Below, in pieces: positions 62,846-64,000 of a stretch of 64,000 bases of DNA. The stretch covers positions 4,426,501 to 4,490,500 of the forward strand of contig OZ004598.1 of assembly GCA_963924555.1 (NCBI GenBank), written 5' to 3'. The first letter of the stretch is position 1, and the number at the start of each line of letters is the position of its first letter. Both the position numbers and the translations under genes were made by a program. A model generated the notes under the pieces. The model searched no databases. It was not told the DNA's origin and worked only from the letters and a program-made list of their open reading frames with translations. Source of the DNA: Crambe crambe (Eukaryota; Porifera; Demospongiae; Poecilosclerida; Crambeidae).

Positions 62846-64000
62846 TCAAACTTTAGAGAGAGCCTGTTCCAGATCTTTGATCAAGTCTTCAGCACTTTCC
62901 AGGCCAATGCTGATATCATGCAAAAATGCATAAAAAGTGTTGTCTATTAATTATTAGGTTGGGGTAGCTACGTAATATTTAGGACAATCAATCAGAGAAT
63001 TGAAAAATAGACCCTCCTCTATGACTATGCATGATAGTGTTGTTGTTGTTATTGTTGTTGTTAATTAAAGTTCACACTTCGATTTGTTTACAAAGCCACA
63101 CACACTTGCACACACACACGGTGCAGGCACAATCATTTTTACCTGAGTCTGATCAGATCATCAGTGATTCCTGCTATCTTCTTATCCTCCGCACTCACGT
63201 AGACGTCATTATGAGTGGTGGAGGCAGGATGACATACCAGAGACTCAACACCCCCCAAACTCACTGCATGGACTATTACCTTCAAACTCTATGGAGTCAT
63301 GACAACATGAACGCTAAAGAACACGACATAATACCTACTCACTTCAACAAACTTGATTCCATCTTCTAGTTTTCCTTTCAATTGAAATGACATCATACCA
63401 GAGTATCCTTTGCTTAGCAGTTTCTTGGCCACCAAGTGGTCTGGGTGAGACTGCAAACCGGGGTAGAACACCCGAGAAACCTGGAGCAAGAGTGGATTCA
63501 CAATCTATTTAGCTAAGTGAATTATACATGCAATATCACATTTTGAACATGAGAAAATGCACATATTTTTTTTTTTGCACACACAAGAAACCTTTGCATT
63601 GTTGTACAGCAAAGAATGGATTCACAATCAATCAAAAATGTGGTGGAGGACTTATATTATTATATACTTTCCACTTTCTTCACTACATTAAGTATTGGCA
63701 ACTAAGCTCCTCCACTACTGTACATGATACAAAGCTAAAGAAACACACTCCATTTTACAGACAAGTTATACATCACCCTGAACTCTTTTTATAACCACCA
63801 AACCAAAGTCAATCTCATAAAAATCACAGGTGTAACAGTGTCTGCTTCAAACATTCTCAAACTTCTGTATTAGCAAGCACTCTGAAATTCATAGTGACTT
63901 GCTTTACAGCAAGGATTATGATCTTCCCCCCTGCAGATTCCCACGACTAGCTGCTACATGCCAACTTACTTTTGGATGGGACTCTAAGAATTGGGCAACA
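62846..64000 (-). CDS. Cystathionine gamma-lyase/synthase-type PLP enzyme, C-terminal exons (partial)
   Basis: Four exons read toward lower coordinates: 63970-64000 (VAQFLESHPK), 63343-63480 (VSRVFYPGLQSHPDH...), one from about 63143 to 63263 (SLGGVESLVCHPASTTHNDV, AGITDDLIRL) and 62846-62909 (SIGLESAEDLIKDLEQALSK, stop). These match the C-terminal domain of the Cys/Met-metabolism PLP family: YPGLxSHPxH, SLGGxESLxxHP, the TH that follows, and LIRLSIGLE with its carboxylate-binding Arg. Such enzymes cleave or form cystathionine in transsulfuration, in the cytosol. The catalytic Lys lies outside the window. Conserved residues expected between FVE and VSLGG (an NLKLFTLA-like strand) were not located, so one small exon is missing from my model or has diverged; a 34-base frame-consistent candidate at about 63301-63334 does not match the family. 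Vertebrate CTH is the closest in style. Confidence 0.82.

Overview
The window looks like an early-branching animal, most likely a demosponge of the Amphimedon type. The reasons are two very large cadherins with many short introns (mostly 70-400 bp), compact gene spacing, AT-rich introns full of AGCT-rich repeats, and a multi-spanning Cys-rich membrane protein family of a kind I associate with sponges. This is a judgement from style and gene content, not a database match.

Layout. (1) 1-405, minus strand: the 5' end of an unidentified gene whose protein would start MGIC, a myristoylation/palmitoylation-type N-terminus. (2) 905-21334, minus strand: cadherin A. I could read 57 coding exons with consistent splice phases, giving about 3,160 residues: signal peptide, about 25 cadherin (EC) repeats, a membrane-adjacent domain, one transmembrane helix, and a tail with a basic cluster and a very glutamate-rich end. 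(3) 21335-21513: a 179 bp gap between two divergent start codons, presumably a shared bidirectional promoter. (4) 21514-60542, plus strand: cadherin B, 92 coding exons with consistent phases, about 4,240 residues and about 35 EC repeats. Its first half is eight tandem copies of a six-exon, two-repeat module. (5) Inside one 6.7 kb intron of cadherin B lie three tandem, single-exon, minus-strand genes for closely related multi-pass membrane proteins. (6) 61154-61987, plus strand: an intronless secreted protein, probably GPI-anchored. (7) 62846-64000, minus strand: the 3' exons of a cystathionine gamma-lyase/synthase-type PLP enzyme. A tiny three-exon gene on the plus strand (10642-11013) is also nested in a cadherin A intron.

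The two cadherins share a membrane-adjacent domain, TM position and a tail motif NPxWxDPYxxD, so they look like ancient paralogues that are now expressed from one promoter region. The introns carry many simple repeats, minisatellites and several non-autonomous inverted-repeat elements. The nested trio and the mobile elements together allow events to be ordered in time.

The most interesting signals are: alternating calcium-type and calcium-deficient repeat junctions in cadherin B; fossil pieces of a host exon and its splice acceptor left between the nested gene copies; a MITE whose empty site survives in a paralogous spacer; and the hidden three-exon zinc-ribbon-like microgene.

Exon borders were read by eye from GT/AG signals plus reading-frame continuity and may be off by a base or two.
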